From Dysgonomonas hofstadii (GTDB lineage Bacteria > Bacteroidota > Bacteroidia > Bacteroidales > Dysgonomonadaceae): a stretch of DNA of 64,000 bases. This document shows, one piece after another, positions 63,507 to 64,000 of the stretch. The translations under genes were made by a program, and so were the position numbers. Numbering within the stretch: position 1 is the first letter of the stretch; every line of letters starts with the position of its first letter. The DNA is taken from assembly GCF_014196915.1 (NCBI RefSeq), contig NZ_JACIEP010000001.1:1-64000 (forward strand). The letters are read 5' to 3'. The notes beneath the pieces were generated by a model. That model did no database searches and was not told where the DNA came from. It saw only the letters and a list, made by a program, of their open reading frames with translations.

Positions 63507-64000
63507 ATGGTAATTATGAAATCAATAAAAATATTATCGGTAATCAGCTTGTTCCTTTTGCTCAGTCTGAATCTTTTTTGTGACCAAGGTAAAGGCTCAT
63601 TTGAGATAGGGCAGAAATCTTTTCTGTTGAATGGTAAACCTTTTATTATAAAGGCAGCGGAAATACATTACGCGCGCATTCCGGCAGAATATTGGGAGCA
63701 CCGAATAAAAATGTGCAAGGCTTTAGGCATGAATACAATATGTATTTATGCATTTTGGAATTATCATGAACAAACTCCGGGAGATTTTGACTTTTCGGGG
63801 CAAAAAGATATTGCGGAATTTTGCAGGCTAGTAAAAAAACATGACATGTATATTATTGTGCGCCCCGGACCTTATGCTTGTGCCGAATGGGAAATGGGCG
63901 GACTACCCTGGTGGTTACTTAAAAAACACGATATTAAAGTCCGCTCTGACGATCCTTACTTCCTCGAAAGATGTAGTTTGTATTTAAAAGAATTAGGTAA
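63507..64000 (+). CDS. Beta-galactosidase (GH35), N-terminal part, cut by window end
   Basis: About 164 codons before the window ends, without a stop. A signal segment (KILSVISLFLLLSLNLFC) is followed by FEIGQKSFLLNGKPFIIKAAE and HYARIPAEYWEHRIKMCKA, and the conserved RPGPYACAEWEMGGLPWWLL, all classic GH35. It removes terminal beta-galactose from host glycans. ATG 63507 and 63516 are both possible starts; the second gives the more compact signal. It is 6 bases from the GH109 stop, clearly in the same operon. Confidence 0.92.
   Translation, partial: MVIMKSIKILSVISLFLLLSLNLFCDQGKGSFEIGQKSFLLNGKPFIIKAAEIHYARIPAEYWEHRIKMCKALGMNTICIYAFWNYHEQTPGDFDFSGQKDIAEFCRLVKKHDMYIIVRPGPYACAEWEMGGLPWWLLKKHDIKVRSDDPYFLERCSLYLKELG

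Noticed and set aside
1-64000. CRISPR array
   Set aside because: No regularly spaced repeats of suitable length were seen; the repeats at 32990 and 33039 are only two, and imperfect.

Overview
The window is AT-rich Bacteroidota DNA, most like a Bacteroidales gut lineage such as Dysgonomonas or a relative. This is inferred from SusC/SusD pairs, ECF-sigma/FecR pairs, promoters with the TAnnTTTG -7 box, Arm-domain tyrosine recombinases and an lpxK-punA-thiL chromosomal block. Genus is inference; no rRNA is present.

Layout. (1) 1-7407 is core chromosome: an unidentified gene end, lpxK, punA, an EamA exporter, an MFS exporter, a PepSY-like lipoprotein, thiL and tRNA-Phe(GAA). (2) 7396-35202 is accessory DNA. 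The last 13 bases of tRNA-Phe (plus one base) recur at 25201-25213 and 35190-35202, so two islands appear to sit in tandem at this tRNA. Island 1 (about 17.8 kb) carries an excisionase-type HTH, an SF3 (D5/P4-type) helicase, a replication-initiator-like protein, a small secreted/anchored gene set, HU and ArdA, an integrase, and a three-gene operon of DNA methyltransferase, double-GHKL ATPase/histidine kinase and receiver protein. Island 2 (about 10 kb) carries a tyrosine recombinase coupled to a CHAT-like protease, a penicillin-binding protein without a membrane anchor coupled to a membrane protein, several unknown proteins including a possible PD-(D/E)XK nuclease, and a broken integrase beside its right end. 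Each island has its own repeated motif at both ends, as expected of integrase arm sites. (3) 35203-64000 is chromosome again, with two polysaccharide utilization loci (PULs), each headed by ECF sigma, FecR anti-sigma, an STN-bearing SusC and a SusD.

How the genes work together. PUL 1 (35564-47158) has lectin-like F5/8-C/BACON lipoproteins, a DUF3472-type protein and a GH109; a GH29 fucosidase is convergent to it. PUL 2 (49546 to the window end) has a DUF1735/F5/8-C lipoprotein, GH89, GH123, GH109 and the start of a GH35. Alpha-GlcNAc, alpha/beta-GalNAc, fucose and galactose cleavage together point to host glycans (mucin O-glycans, blood-group structures, glycolipids). Each PUL is probably induced through SusC -> FecR -> ECF sigma trans-envelope signalling.

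The best candidates for an undescribed system are the methyltransferase/GHKL/receiver operon (19058-24764), the anchorless PBP plus membrane protein pair (27173-29280), and the recombinase/CHAT pair (25405-26876). All three are in the tandem islands, where defence or conflict functions are expected, but function is inference from domain content and gene order.
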